Positions 38,021 through 51,600 of a stretch of DNA of 64,000 nt are shown here, piece after piece (position 1 is the stretch's first letter; each line of letters begins with the position of its first letter). Under the pieces are notes generated by a model. The model saw only the letters and a program-made list of their open reading frames with translations. It ran no database searches and was not told the origin of the DNA. The translations under genes and the position numbers were made by a program. Where the stretch lies: the NCBI GenBank assembly GCA_021464245.1, contig JADCRB010000106.1, positions 839,013 through 903,012 of the forward strand, given 5' to 3'. Origin of the DNA: Carallia brachiata (taxonomy: Eukaryota; Streptophyta; Magnoliopsida; Malpighiales; Rhizophoraceae).

Positions 38021-41000
38021 TTCGTGCGAGCAAGGACTTTCGTTTTGTTGCTGTTGCCGTCCCACATTTATACTTAGGCGGGCTAGGAGTATACTTTTAT
38101 TGTTGTGCTTGTCGCCTTTCATACTCTTGCCGGCAAGGACTCTGCATTTGTTGTTTTTGCTGTCTTGCCTTTTAAAATCGTGCGGGCTAGGAGTTTGATT
38201 TGCTATTGTTACTGTCTCGCCTTTTTTACTCATACAAGCAAGGAGTATACTTTTGTTGTTGTACTTTCGCCTTTCATACTCTTATGGGCAAAGAGTTTGC
38301 TTTTGTTGTTGTTACTGTCTCGCCTTTTATACCGATGCGGCCAAAGAGTTTGATTTTGTTGTTGTTGCCGTGTCACCTTTTATTCTTGTGCAGGTAAGGA
38401 GTATGCTTTGTTGTTGCTGTCTCGCCTTTTAAACTCGTGCCAGTAAGGAGTATACTTTACTCGTCGTCTCGCCTTTTTTACTGCGAGTAAAGAGTATGCA
38501 TTTGTTGTTCTTGCCATCTCACCTTTACACTCGTATGGGCAAGGAATCTACATTTATTATTTTTTCTGTCTTGCCTTTATACTCGTACGGGTGAGGAACA
38601 TGCTTTGTTGTTGCTGCCTCACCTTTTATGCTCATACGAGCAAGGAGTATACTTTTATTGTTGTACATTTTGCCTTTTATACCCTTGTAGGCGAGGTGTC
38701 TGCTCTTATTGTTGTTACTATCTTGCCTTTTATACCCATGTAGGCAAGAAGCCTGGTTTTGTTGTTGTCGTCGTCTCGCCATTTATTCTTGTGTGGGTAA
38801 GTAGTATGCTTTGTTGTTGCCATCTCACCCTTTAGTTGTGTGGGCAAAGAGTCTAGTTTTGTTTCTGCTGCCAACTCGCATTTTATACTCTTTTAGGCAA
38901 GAAGCAAGCTTTATTATTGTCGTCTCGCTTTTTATACTTGCATGGGCTGAGAGTTTGCTTTTGTTGTTGTTGCCATCTTGCCTTTTATACTCTCGCGGGC
39001 ATAGAGTCTGCATTTGTTGTGGTTGCTGTCTCGTTTTTATGCTCACGTAGGCTAGGAGTATGCTTTGTTGTTGCTATTGTTTTCCCTTTTATACTCGTGT
39101 GGGAAAAGAGTATACTTTTGTTGTTGTACCTTTTGCCTTTTATACTCTAGCAGGCAACGAGTCTACTTTTGCTGTTGTTGTCGTCTCGCCTTTTATCTTC
39201 GCGTAGGCAAGGACTTGGTTTTGTTGTTCTTGCTGTCTTGACCTTTACACTCCAGCGGGCTAGGACTATACTTTTGTTGTTGTGATTGTTGCCTTTCATA
39301 CTCTTGCGGGCAAGGAGTCTGCATTTGTTGTTTTTGTTGTCTAGCCTTTAAACTCGCATGGGCTACGAATCTGTTTTGCTGTTGTTACCATCTCGCCATT
39401 TATACTTGTGCGGGTAAGGAGTAAACTTTTGTTATTGTGTCTTTCACCTTTTATACTGATGTCTACAAAGAGTCTACTTTTGTTGTTGTTACTGTCTCGT
39501 TCTTATACCTGTGCGAGCAAGGAGCCTGATTGTGTTGTTGTTGCCGTCTTGCCTTTTATTCTTATGCAGATAAGGAGTATGCTTTGCTATTGCCGTCTCA
39601 CCTTTTATACTCGTGCAGGCAAGGAGTAGGCTTTGCTATTGCTGTCTTGCGTTTTTTACTCGAGCGAGTAAAGAGTATGCTTCTGTTGTTCTTACCATCT
39701 CGCCTTTTACATTTGTACGGGCAAGAAGTCTACATATATTATTTTTACTGTCTTGCCTTTTATACTCGTACGGGTGAGGAGCATGCTTTGTTGTTACTGT
39801 CTCGCTTTTTATACTCATGCGGGCAATGAGTAAACTTTTGTTGTTGTACACTTCGCCTTTTATACTCTTATGGCAAGGTCTCTGCTCTTATTGTTGTCAC
39901 TGTCTTGCCTTTTATACCCGTGTATTCAAGGAGCCTAGTTTTGCTGCTGTTGTGGTCTCGCCATTTATTCTTGTGTGGTTAAGGAGTATGCTTTGCTGTT
40001 GCTGTCTCGTCTTTTACTCGTGAGGGAAAGGAGTTAGTTTTGTTGCTGCTGCCGACGAGCCTTTTATACTGGTAAAGGCAAGGAGTAAGTTTGCTGTTGC
40101 CATTACTTTTTATACTTGCATGGGCAAGGAGTGTGCCTTTGTTGTTGTTGCCGTCTTGCCTTTTATGCTCTTGGGCACAGAGTCTGCATTGTTGTTGTTG
40201 TTGTCTCACTTTTATGCTCGCACGGGCTTGGAGTATCTTTGTTGTTGCTACTGTCTCCCCTTTTTTATTCGTACGGGCCAGAGTATATGTTTGTTGTTGT
40301 ACTTTTGCCTTTTATACCATTGTGAGCAAGGAGTCTACTTTTGCTGTTGTCGTCTCACCTTTTATCTTCATGCGGGCAAGGACTCTAGTTTTGTTGTTGT
40401 CGTCGTCCTGCCTTTTATACTCTGGCGGGCTAGGTATATACTTTTGTTGTTGTGATTGTCTACTTTCATACTCTTGTGGGCAAGGAGTCTGCATTTGTTG
40501 TTTTTGTTGTCTAGCCTTTCAAACTCGCATGGACTACGAGTCTGCTTTGCTGTTGTTACAATCTCGTCTTTTATACTCGAGCAGGCAACGAGTAAACTTT
40601 TGTTTTTGTACTTTTCACCTTTTATACTCTTGTCGGCAAAGAATTTGCTTTTGTTATTGTTACTGTCTCGTCTTTTATACCCGTGTAGGCAAGGAGTCTA
40701 ATTTTGTTGTTGTTGCTGTCTCGCCTTTTATTCTTGTGCAGGCAAGGAGTACGCATTGCTGTTGCTGTCTCGCCTTTTATACTCGTGCTAGCATGCTTTG
40801 CTGTTGCCATCTCGCCTTTTTTACTAGTGTGAGTAAAAAGTATGATTTTGCCGTTGTTACCATCTCCCCTTTTATACTCATACGGACGAGGAGTTTGCAT
40901 TTATAAGTTTTGCTGTCTCACCCTTTACATTCGTGCAGGTGAGGAGCATGCTTTATTGTTGTTGTTTAGCCTTTTATACTCGTATGGGCAAGAACGATAC

Positions 41001-41200
41001 TTTTCTTGCTGTACATTTTGCCTTTTATAGTCTTGCGGGCAAGGTATCTGCTTTTGTCGTTGTTGTTGTCTCGCGTTTTATACCCGTGCAGGCAAGGAGT
41101 CTAGTTTTGTTCTTGTTGTCGTCTCGCCTTTTATTCTCGCGCAGGTAAGGAGTATGCTTTGCTATTACTATCTCGCCTTTTTACTTGTGCAGGCAAGGAG
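38021..41200 (+). repeat. About 1.17-kb higher-order repeat, three copies
   Basis: A TTTTATCTTC monomer followed by a GGCAAGGACT monomer recurs at 38021, 39198 and 40367, spacings of 1177 and 1169 bp. I counted 23 monomers in the first unit. Each unit carries in order a monomer with GCATTTGTTGTTTTTG, a monomer with (T)ACTCGTACGGGTGAGGA or a close variant, and a TTGTACATTTTGCC or TTGTACACTTCGCC linker. The third unit can be followed to at least 41170. Divergence between units is clearly higher than in the 577-bp repeat, so this is an older amplification. Confidence 0.75.
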
Positions 41201-42379
41201 TCTAGTTTTGTTGTTGTTACCTACTCGCCTTTTATACCTATGCAAGAATGAAATATGCTTTGTTGTTGTCGTCTCCTTTTGTAATCATGCAGGCAAGGAG
41301 TATACTTTAGTTGTTTTACTATTCGCCTTTTATGCTCTTACAGGCAAGGAGTCTACTTTTACTGCTGCTGCCGTATCGATTTTTATGCTCATGCAGACAA
41401 AGAGTTTGGTTTTGTTGTTGTACTTGTCACCTTTTTTACTCTTGCAGGCAAAGTGTCTGATTTTATTGTTGTTGCTGTCTCACCTTTTACACTCGTGCTG
41501 TTTATGCTATTGTTCCCGTCTCACCTTTTATACTTATATGGGCATTAAGTATGCTTTTGTTGTTGGACTTTTACCTTCTATACTATTGCGGCCAACGAGT
41601 CTGCTTTAATTGTTGTTGCTATATCACTTTTTACACTCGTGCTGGCAAGGATACTAGTTTTGTTGTTGTTATCGACTCGCCTTTTAAGTGCATTTGTTGT
41701 TGGACTTCTCACCTTTTATACTCGTACAAGTAAGAAGCATGTTTTGTTGTTGCCGCCTCACCTTTTATGCTCTTGCGAGCAAGGAGTAAGTTTTGCTGTT
41801 GTCGTCTCGCCTTTTATACTTGTGCATGCAAGGAGTATGCATTTGTTGTTGTTGTTGTATCGCCTTTTATACTCATACAGGCAGGGAGTCTAGTTTTGTT
41901 GTTGTTGTTGTCTCACGTTTTAAACTCGTGTGGGAAAGGAGTATGGTTTTGTTGTTGCTGCTGGCTCGCATTTTATGCTCCTGGGGGCAAGGAGCATGCT
42001 CTATTGTTACTATCCCGATTTTTAATGCTCGTGCGAGAAAGGAGTATGCGTTATTGTTGTCGTTTCGCCTTTTATACTCGTGCAGGCAAGGAGTATACAT
42101 TTGTTGTTGTACTTTTCACTTTTAAACTCTTGCAAACAAGTAGTCTGCTTTTGTTATTGTTGGTGTCTTGATTTTTATACTTGTGAGGGAAAGGAGTCTA
42201 GTTTTACTGCTGTTGCTGTCTCGCCTTTTATACTCATGCGGGAAAGGAGTATGCTTTGCTGTTGTTGTCTCGCCTTTTATAATCGTGCAGGGAGGGAGTA
42301 TGCTTTTGTTGTTATTGTTATCTCGCCTTTCACACTCGTATGGGCAAGGAGTCTGGTTTTGTTGTTGTTGCCTTGCCGC

Positions 42380-44110
42380 CTTTTACTTTCGTGCGGGCAA
42401 GCAGTATGCTTTGTTTTTGTCGCCTTACCTTTTATACTCTTGTAAGCAAGGAATCTGTCTTTCTTGTTGTTGTCGTTTAGCCTTTTAACTCATGCATGCT
42501 AGGAGCCTGCTTTGCTGTTGTCACTGTCTCTCCTTTTATTCTCGTGCAAGCAATGCGTATACATTTGTTATTGTACTTTCTGCTGTTTGTACTCTTGCGG
42601 GTAAAGAGTATACTTTTGTTGTTCTTGCCGTATCACCTTTTATCCTCGTGCGGGCAAGGTGTCAGGTTTTCTTGTTGTTGCTGTCTCATCTTTTATACTC
42701 ATACGGATAAGGATTAAGCTTTCCTGCTGCTGTCTCTCTTTTTATACTCATGCTAGCAGGGAGTGTCCATTTATTGCTGTTATCGTCTCACCTTTGATAC
42801 TCATACAATCGAGGTGTCTGGTATTGTTCTTGTCACTTTTTTTACTCTTGCGGGAAAAGAGTCGACTTTTGCTGTTGTTGTCATTTCGCCTTTTATCCTC
42901 ATGTTGATATGGAGTTTGGTTTTGCTGTTGTTGTCGTCTTGCCTCTCATACTCATGCGAGGAAGTATTATGATTTACTGTTGCTGTCTGTCTTTTATACT
43001 CGTGCTTGTAGGGAGTGTACTTTTATTATTGCTATCGTCTAGCCTTTTATACTCATACGGTTGAGGAGTCTAGTTTTGTTCTTGTTGCCGTGTCACCTTT
43101 TATTCTCGTTCGGGCAAGCAGCATGCTTTGTTGACGCCATCTCGCCTTTTATACTTGTGTGGGCAATGAGTCTGCCTTTGTTGTTGCTGGCATCTACCCT
43201 TTTAACTTGTGCAGGCTCGGAGTTTGCTTTGCTGTTGTTATCGTCTCGTCTTTTATATTCATGTTGGCAAGGAGTATGCTTTTGTTGTTGTACTTTTTGG
43301 CTTTTATACTGTCGAGGGCAAAGAGTCTACTTTTGCTGTTGTTGCTGTCTCACCTTTAATGCTCGTGCAGGCAAGTGAGCTGGTTTTGCTGTTGTTCTTG
43401 TCAGTTTTTTTACGCTTCCAGGAAAAGAGTCTACTTTTACTATTGTTGTCATCTCGCCTTTTATCCTCGTGTGGATAGGGAGTTTGATTTTGTTGTTGTC
43501 GTCGTCTTGGCTCTCGTACTTGTGCTGGGAAGTATTATGATTTGCTGTTGCTGTCTCTCTTTCATACTCATGCTAGTAGGGAGTGTACTTTTATTGTTGC
43601 TATCATATCACCTTTTTTACTCGCACAGTCGAGGAGTCTGGTTTTGTTCTTGTTGTCGTGTCACCTTTTATTCTCGTTCGGGCAAGTAGCATGCTTTATT
43701 GATGCCATCTCGCCTTTTATACTTGCGTGGGCAAGGAGTTTGCCTTTGTTGTTGTTGGCATCTAGCCTTTTATGCCATACAGGCTAGGAGTCTGGTTTGC
43801 TGTTGTTATTGTCTTGCCTTTTATATTTGTGCGGGCAAGGAGTATGCTTTTGTTGTTGTACTTTTCACCTTTTATACTCTTGAGGGCAAAGAGTCTACTT
43901 TTACTGTTGTTGTCGTCTCACTTTTAATGCTCATGCGGGCCAATGGGCTGGTTTTGTTGTTGTACTTGTTACCTTTTTTGCGTTTGCTGGAAAAGAGTTT
44001 TCTTTTGCTGTTGTTGTTTATCTCGCATTTTATCCTCGTGTGGATAGGGATTTTGGTTTTTTTGTTGTTGTTGTCTTGCCTCTTCTACTCATGTGGGGAA
44101 GGAGTATATT
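42380..44110 (+). repeat. About 568-bp higher-order repeat, about three copies
   Basis: A GGAAAAGAGT monomer recurs at 42853, 43421 and 43989, twice 568 bp apart, with 11 monomers in the counted unit. Shared marks are a GTATTATGATTT monomer, a TAGGGAGTGTACTTTTATT monomer, a monomer with CGTTCGGGCAAG at about 43110 and 43678, and short linkers ending TTGTACTTTT. A related copy to the left begins near 42395 but is about 150 bp longer. Internal divergence is moderate. Confidence 0.75.
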
Positions 44111-47100
44111 TTTATTGCCATACTTTTTGCCTTTTGTACTCTTACGGACAAGGAATCTGCACTTGTAGATGTTGTTGCCTTGCCTTTATACTCGTGCAGG
44201 CAAGGAGATAGGTTTTGTTGTTGTTGCCATGTTCCCTTTTATACTTGTGCGGGCTAGGGGTATAATTTTGTTGTTGTACTTTTGACTTTTACACTCTTGC
44301 ATACAACGAGTCTACTTTTGATGTTGTTGCTGTCTTACCTTTTACATTTATGTAGGCAAGGAGTTTGGTTTTGTTGCTATTATCGTCTTGTCGTTTATAG
44401 TCATGCGGGCAAGGAGTATGCTTTGTTGTCGACGTCTCGCCTTTTATACTCGTGTAGATAGGGAGTAGGCTTTTGTTGTTATCGTCGTCTCACCTTTAAC
44501 ACCCATACGGGTAAGGAGTCTAGTGTTGTTGTTGTTGATGTGTTGCCTTTTGTACTCGTTCAGGCAAGTAGCAAGCTTTGTTGTTGTTGTCTCGCCTTTT
44601 ATACTTGTACGAGCAAGGAGTGTGCTTTGTTGTTGCCGTATTGTCTTTTATACTCTTGTAGAAAAGGAGTTTGCCTTTGATGGTGTTGTTGTCTAACCTT
44701 TTATCCTTTGGTCGGGCAAGGAGTATACTTTTATTGTTGCATTTGCCGTCTTTTATACTCTTACAGGAAAGGAGTCAGCTTTTATTGTTGTTGTAGTCTA
44801 GCCTTTTAACTCGTGCAGGCAAGGAGCCTGCTTTGCTGTTGTTACCATCTTGCCTTTTATACTCGTGTGGGCAAGGAGTATATTTTTTTTATACTTTTCA
44901 CCTTTTAGACTTTTTTCGGGCAAGGAGTCTACTTTTGTTGTTGTTGTCGTCTCGCCTTTGACACTCGCGGGGTTAAGAATTTTGGTTTTGTTGTTGTTGT
45001 CCTCTCACCTTTTATAGTTGTGTGGGCAAGGAGTTTGGTTTTCTAGCTGTTGTTGGCTCGCCTTTTATGCTTGTGCGGGCAAGGAGCATACTCTGTTGTT
45101 ACCGTCTCACTTTTTATGCTCATGCAAGCGAGGAGTATACTTTGTTGTTGTCGTCTCACCTTTCATACTCGTTTATGTAAGGAGTATGCTTCTGTTGTTG
45201 CACTTTTCGCCTTTAAACTCTTGCGAAAATGCAGTTTGCATTTTTTGTTGTTGCTATCTCTCCTTTTATGCTTGTGCGGGGAAGGAGTCTACTTTTGTTT
45301 TGCTAGCGTCTAGCCTTCTCACTAGTTCGGGCAAAGGAGTCTACTTTTTTGTTGTTGTCGTGTTCCCTTTTCTACTCATGCAAGTAATGAGTATACTTTT
45401 GTTAAAGTGCTTTTCACCTCTTATACTCTTGCGGGCAAAGAGTATACTTTTACTGTTGTTGCCGTCTGACCTTTTGAGCTCGTGTGGGGAAATAGACTGG
45501 TTTTGTTGTTGTACTTGTCACGTTTTTTACTCTTACAGGCAAAGAGTCTACTTTAGTTGTTGTTACTGTCTCGCCTTTTATATTCGTGCGGGTTAGGAGT
45601 CTGCTTTGCTATTGTTGCTGTCTTGCCTTTTATACTCATGCTGGCAAGGAGCATACTTCTGTTGTTCTACTTTTTGCCATTTATACTCTTGCGGGCAAGG
45701 AGTCTGCTTTTGTTGTTGATGTTCTCTCTCCTTTTATACTCATGTCGGCAATAATTCTAATTTTGTTGTTGTTACCAACTCACTATTTATACTCGTGCGG
45801 ACAAGGAGCATACTTTGCTGTTGCCGTCTTGCCTTTTATGCTCGTACGAACAAGGATTATGCTTTTGTTGTTGTTGTCATCTCGCCTTTTATACTCGTGC
45901 AGGCAAGGAGTCTGCTTTTGTTGTTGTTGCTGGCTCGCCTTCATACTCGTGCAGGCAAGGAACATGCTTTATTGTTGCCATGGCGCCTTTTATGCTCGCA
46001 CGAGCAAGGAATGCGCTTTGTTCTCACCGCCTCGCTCTTTATACTTGTGTAGCTAAAGAGTATGCCTTTGTTGTTGTTGTCGTCTCGCCTTTTATACTCG
46101 TGTGGGCAAGGAGTTTGGTTTTGCTGAAGCTATCGTCACACCTCTTATACTCGTGGAAGCAAGAAGTATGCTTTTACTGTTCATGTCGTCTTGCCTTTTA
46201 CCCTCGTGCAGGCAAGGAGAATGTTTTTGTTGTTGTTGGCAATTTGCCTTCTATACTCGTTCGGGAAAGGAGTCTGTTTTTGTTATAGTTGTCATCTCGC
46301 CTTTTATACTGGTGTGGGCAAGGGGTATGCTTTGCTGCTACCATCTTGCCTTTTATACTCATACGAGCAAGAAGTATGCTTTTGTTGTTGCAGTCGTCTC
46401 ACCTTTTATACTCGTTCCAGTAACGGGTCTGGTTTTGTTGTTGCTGCCATCTCCTCTGTTATACTCGTGCAGGCAAAGAGCATGCTTTTTTGTTATCTTC
46501 TTGCCTTTTACACACGTACGAGAAAGGAATATTCTTTGTTGTTGCCTTCTCGATTTTATACTCGTGCCAGTGAGGAGTATGCTTTTGCTGTTGCACTCGT
46601 CGCCTTTTATACTCTTGTGGGCAACTACTCTGCTTTTGTTAATGTTACTGTCTCGCCTTTTACACTCTTGTGAGTAAGGAGTCCGATTTTGTTGTTGTTA
46701 CCGTCTCGTGTTTTATACTCGTGCGTACTAAGAGTCTTCTCTTCTGTTATTACCATCTTGCCTTTTATACTCGTGCGGTTGTATTTTTTGCCATTCGTAT
46801 TCTTGCAGGTAAGGAGTCTACGTTTGCTATTGTTACTGTCTTGGCTTTTATACTCGTGCGAGCAAGGAGTCTGGTTTCGTTGTTGTTGCCATCTCGCCTT
46901 TTATACTCATGTGGACTAGGAGTCTGCTTTGACGTTGTTGTCATCTTGCCTTTTATACTCATGCATGCAAGGAATCTTCTTTATTGTTCTTACCGTCTTG
47001 CCTTTTTTACTCGTGTCGGCAAGGTATATGCTTTTATCGTTGTACGTTTTGCTTTTTATAATCTTTCGAGCAAGGAGTCTGATTTTGTTGTTGTTGTCAT

Positions 47101-48329
47101 CCCACCTTTTATTTTCGTGCGGGCTAGGAGTCAGCGTTGCTGTTGTTGCCTTCTTGCCTGTTATACTTGTTTGGGCAAAGAATACACTTTTGTTATTGTA
47201 CTTTTTGCCTTTCATATTCTTCCAGGCAAGGAGTCTGCATTTGTTGTTGTTGCTGTCTTGCTTTTTATCCTCGTTCATATAAGGAGTTTCTCGCAATTTA
47301 TACTAGTGCAGGCAGGGAGTATACTTTTGTTGTTTACCTTTTGTTTTTTGTGCTCTTATAGGCAAGGAGTCGGGTTTTGTTGTTGTTGTCGTCTTGCCTT
47401 TTATGCTCGTGCAAGTAAGCAACATGATTTGTTGTTGTCGTCTCGCCTTTTATAGTTTTGAGGGTAAGGAGCCTGATCTTGTTGTTATTACCGTCTCACC
47501 ATTTATAGTCGTGCGGCCTAGGCATCTACTTTACTGTTGTTACTGTCTCGCCTTTTATAATCGTGTGGGTAAACAGTCTGGTTTTGTTATTGTTACTGTC
47601 TCTCCTTTTATAGTCATGTAGGCTAGGAGTCTACTTTGCTGTTGTTGCCACCTCACTTTTTGTACTCGTGCAAGGAAGGAGTATGCTTTTGTTGTTGTTG
47701 CTGTCTTGCCTTTTATGCTCGTACGTGCAAGGAGTTTGGTTTTGTGTAGTCATCGTCTTGCATTTCATTTTTGGACTTTTTCCTTTTTCTATTCTTGCAG
47801 GCAAAGAGCCTACTTTTGTTGTTGTTACCGTCTCAACTTTTTTACTCGTTTGGGCAAAGAGTTTGGTTTTGTTGTTGCTGTTGTCTCCCGTTTTATGCTC
47901 TTGTGAGCTAGGAGTATGCTTTGTTGTTGTTGCCGTCTCACCTTTTGTACTCGTGCAGGGAAGAGTATGCTTTTGTTATTGTTGCTATCTTGCCTTTTAT
48001 GCTCGTACGGGCAAGGAGTCTGGTTTTGGTGTAGTCATCATCTTGCCTTTTATACTTGGTGTAAGCAAGAATGCTTTTATTGTTGTTGTCGTCGTTTTTC
48101 CTTTTATACTCATGCGGGTAAGGAGTCTAGTTTATTGTTGTGCCATCTCGCCTTTTATACTCGTGCGAGTAAAGGGTATGCTCTGTTGTTTGACGTCTCG
48201 CCTTTATTCTCGTGCGGGTAAGAAGCCGTCTCTCCTTTTATACTCCCATAGGCAAAGAGTATGCCTTTGTTGTTATTGCCTTCTCGCCTTTTGCACTCAT
48301 ACAGGCAAGGAGTATGGGTTTGTTGTTGT

Positions 48330-51300
48330 TGTTACCTCGCTTTTGATACTCGTGCAGGCAACCATCTTTCTTTGTTGTCGTCGTCATCCATTTTATAGTC
48401 ATGTGGGTAAGGAGTAGGCCTTGTTGTTACCATCTTACCTTTTATACTCGTGTGGGTATGCATCATGCTTTGTTCTTGTTGTTATCTCGCCTTTTATAGC
48501 CGTGCAAGCAAGGAGTATGCTTCGCTATTACCGTCTCGTCTTTTATAGTCTGGCGGGCGAGGACTGTACTTTTGTTGTTGTACTTCTCACCTTTATGCTC
48601 TTGCGGGCAAGGAGTCTGCTTTTGTTGTTGATGTCGTCTTCCCTTCTACATCTTTGTGGGTAAAGCGTATACTTTTGTTTTTGCACTTTTTGCCCTTTAC
48701 ATTACTCTGGGCAAGGAGTCTACGTTCAATGCTGTTATCGTCTCACCTTTTATACTCATGTGAGCAAGGAGTCTAGTTTTGTTGTTGTTGTCGTTTTACC
48801 TTTTCTACTAGGGCAGGTAAAGAGTATACTTTTTTTGTTGTACTTGCCGCATTTTATACTCTTGCAGGCAGGGGGTCTGCTTTTGTTGTTGTTGCCGTCT
48901 CGCCTTCTATAGTCCTACGGGGTAGGAGTCTGCTTAGCTGACGTTATCGTCTCGCCTTTTATGCTCGTTCAAGCAAGGAGTATACTTTTGTTATTGTACT
49001 GTTTGCCTTTTATGCTCTTACGGGCAAGGAGTCTGCTTTAGTTGTTGTTGCTACCTTGCCTTTTACACTCGTGCCGACAAGGAGTCTGGTTTTATTCTTG
49101 TTGTTGTCCCGCCTTTTATAATCGTGCAGGTAAAGAGTATACCTTACTGTTGCTGTTGCCATCTCGCCTTTTATACTCATGCAGCCAAGTAGTATGCTCT
49201 TATTTTTATTATTGTCTCGCCATTTATACACGTACAGGCAAGCACTCTGGTTTTGTTGTTGTTGCCGTCTAGCCTTTTATATTCGTACGGGCAAGTGGCA
49301 GGCTATGTTGTTGTCGTCTCGCCTTTTATATTTGCGTGGGTAAAGAGTATGTGTTCCTGCTGTCTCTCGCCTTTTGTACTCTTGAAAGGAAGGAGACTAA
49401 TTTTGTTGTTATTGTCGTCTCGCCCTTTACACCTGTGCAGGCTATAAGTTTACTTTGCTGTTGTTACCGCCTTGCCATTTGTACTCGTGCAGGCATGGAG
49501 CATGCTTTTGTTATTGTAGTTTTTGCCTTTTATGCTCATGTGGGCAAGGAGTCCACCCTTGTTCTTGTTACTGTCTCACCTTTTGTACTCTGCAAGCTAG
49601 AAGTCTGCTTTGCTGTTGTTGTCGTCCCGCCTTATAACTCATGCGGGCAAGGGGTATACTATTGTGGTTGCATTTTTGGCGTTTTATACTCTTGTGGGTA
49701 AGGAGTTTGGTTTTACTATTGTTGCTGTCTCGCCTTTTATACTCGTATGGGTAAGGAGTCTGGTTTTGTTGTTGTTGCCATCCCACCTTTTATTCTCGTG
49801 CGGGCAAGTAGCATCCTTTTGCTATTGCACTTTTCACCTTTTATACTCTTGTAGGCAATGAGTCTTGTGTTATTATTGTCATCTAGCCTTTATACTTGTG
49901 CGAGCAAGCAGCAAACTTTGTTGTCGTCTTGCCTTTTTTACTGTTGCGTGTAAGGAGTCTACTTTTGCTGTTGTTGCAATCAATGCTATCTTCCCTTTTA
50001 TACTTGTGCAGGAAAGGAGTCTGGTTCTATTATTGTTGTCGTCTCTCTTTTTATACTCATGCGAGAACGGAGCATACTTTGCTGTTGCCGCCTTTCCTTT
50101 TATACTCCTGTGGGCAAGGAGTATACTTTGATATTGCTATCTCGCCTTTTATACTCGTGCGGGTAGGGAGCATGCTTTTGTTATTCTTGTCGTCTCACCC
50201 TTTGTAGTTGCACGAGCAGGGACTCTAGTTTTGTCATTGTTGCCGTCTCGCCTTCTCTGTTGTTGTCTCACTCTTTATACTTTTGAGGGGAAGGACATTG
50301 CATTTGTTGTTGTTGTCGTCTCAACTTGTATATTCGTTCGAGCAGGGAGTATACTTTTCTTGTTCTACTTTTCGCCTTTTATACTTTTGCGAGCAAAGAG
50401 TCTCATTTTTTTGTTGTTGCCATCCAGCCTTTTATACATCTTGCAGGCAAGGAGGCTGCTTTTGTTATTGTTGTTGTCTTGCCTTTTATACTTATGCAGG
50501 AAAGGAGTCTCGTTCTGTCTCAACTTTTATACTCACGTGGGCAAAGTGTATGCCTTAATATTGCCGTTTCCCCTTTTATATTTGTGCGAGCAAGGAGCAT
50601 ACGTTCATTGTAGTCGTCGTCCTGCCTTTTACACTCATGCAAGCAAGGATTCTGCTCTGCCATTATTACTGTCTCGCCATTAATATTCGCGCAAGTAGGG
50701 ACTATTCTTTTGTTGTTGTTGCCATCTCACCTTTTATGCTCATTTAGGCTAGGAGTCAGCCTTGCTATTATTACCGCTCGTTTTTTGCTCTTGTAGGCAA
50801 GAAGTCGACTTTTGTTGTGGTTATCGTCACGCCCTTGTTACACATACGGGCTAGGAGTCTGCTTTGCTGTCGTTGCCGCCTTGCCTTTTATGCCTGTGTA
50901 GTCAAGGAGTTTACTTTTGTTGTTGTATTTTTTGTCTTTCCTATTCTTGTGGGCAAGGAGTCTGCTTTTGTTGTTGTTGTACTCTCACCTTTTATGGATG
51001 TGCGGGCCAAAAGTCTGTTTTGCTGTTGTAACCGCCCCACTTTTATACCCATGCAGGGAAGGAGTATACTTGTGTTTTGTACTTTACAACCTTTATACCC
51101 CTGTGGGTCGTATTTTTGTTGTTGTTGTCGTGTCGCCTTTTGCACCCGTGTTGGCAATGAACATGCTTTGTTGTTGTTGTCTCGCCTTTTATACTCGTTC
51201 GAAAAGGAGTATGCTTTATTGTTGCCATCGCGCCTTCTATATTCTTGTAGGCAAGGAGTCTGCTTTTGTTGTTGTTGTCGTCTTGTCTTTTATACTCGTA

Positions 51301-51600
51301 CAGGCTAGTGTCTGTTTTGCTATTGTTACTGTCTCGCCTTTTATGCTCACATAGGCAAGGAGTATACTTTTATTTTTGTACTTTTTGCCTTTCATATCCT
51401 TGCAGGCAAGGAGTCTACTTTTGCTGTTGTTATCGTCTCTGCTTTTATACTCATGCAGGAAGGAGTTTGGTTTTGTTGCTATTGCTGTCTCACCTTTTTT
51501 ACTCATGTGGGTAAGGAGTATACTTTTGTTGTTGTACTTGTTGCCTTCTATACTCTTGCGGGAAAAGTGCCTGCCTTTATTGTTGTTTTTGTCCCACCTT
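48330..51600 (+). repeat. Dispersed segmental duplication, copy 2
   Basis: Partner of 8490-11910, about 40 kb away in the same orientation, with the same ordered series of rare monomers but with scattered small insertions and deletions. At about 51510-51600 the match fades into unrelated satellite. Confidence 0.75.
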
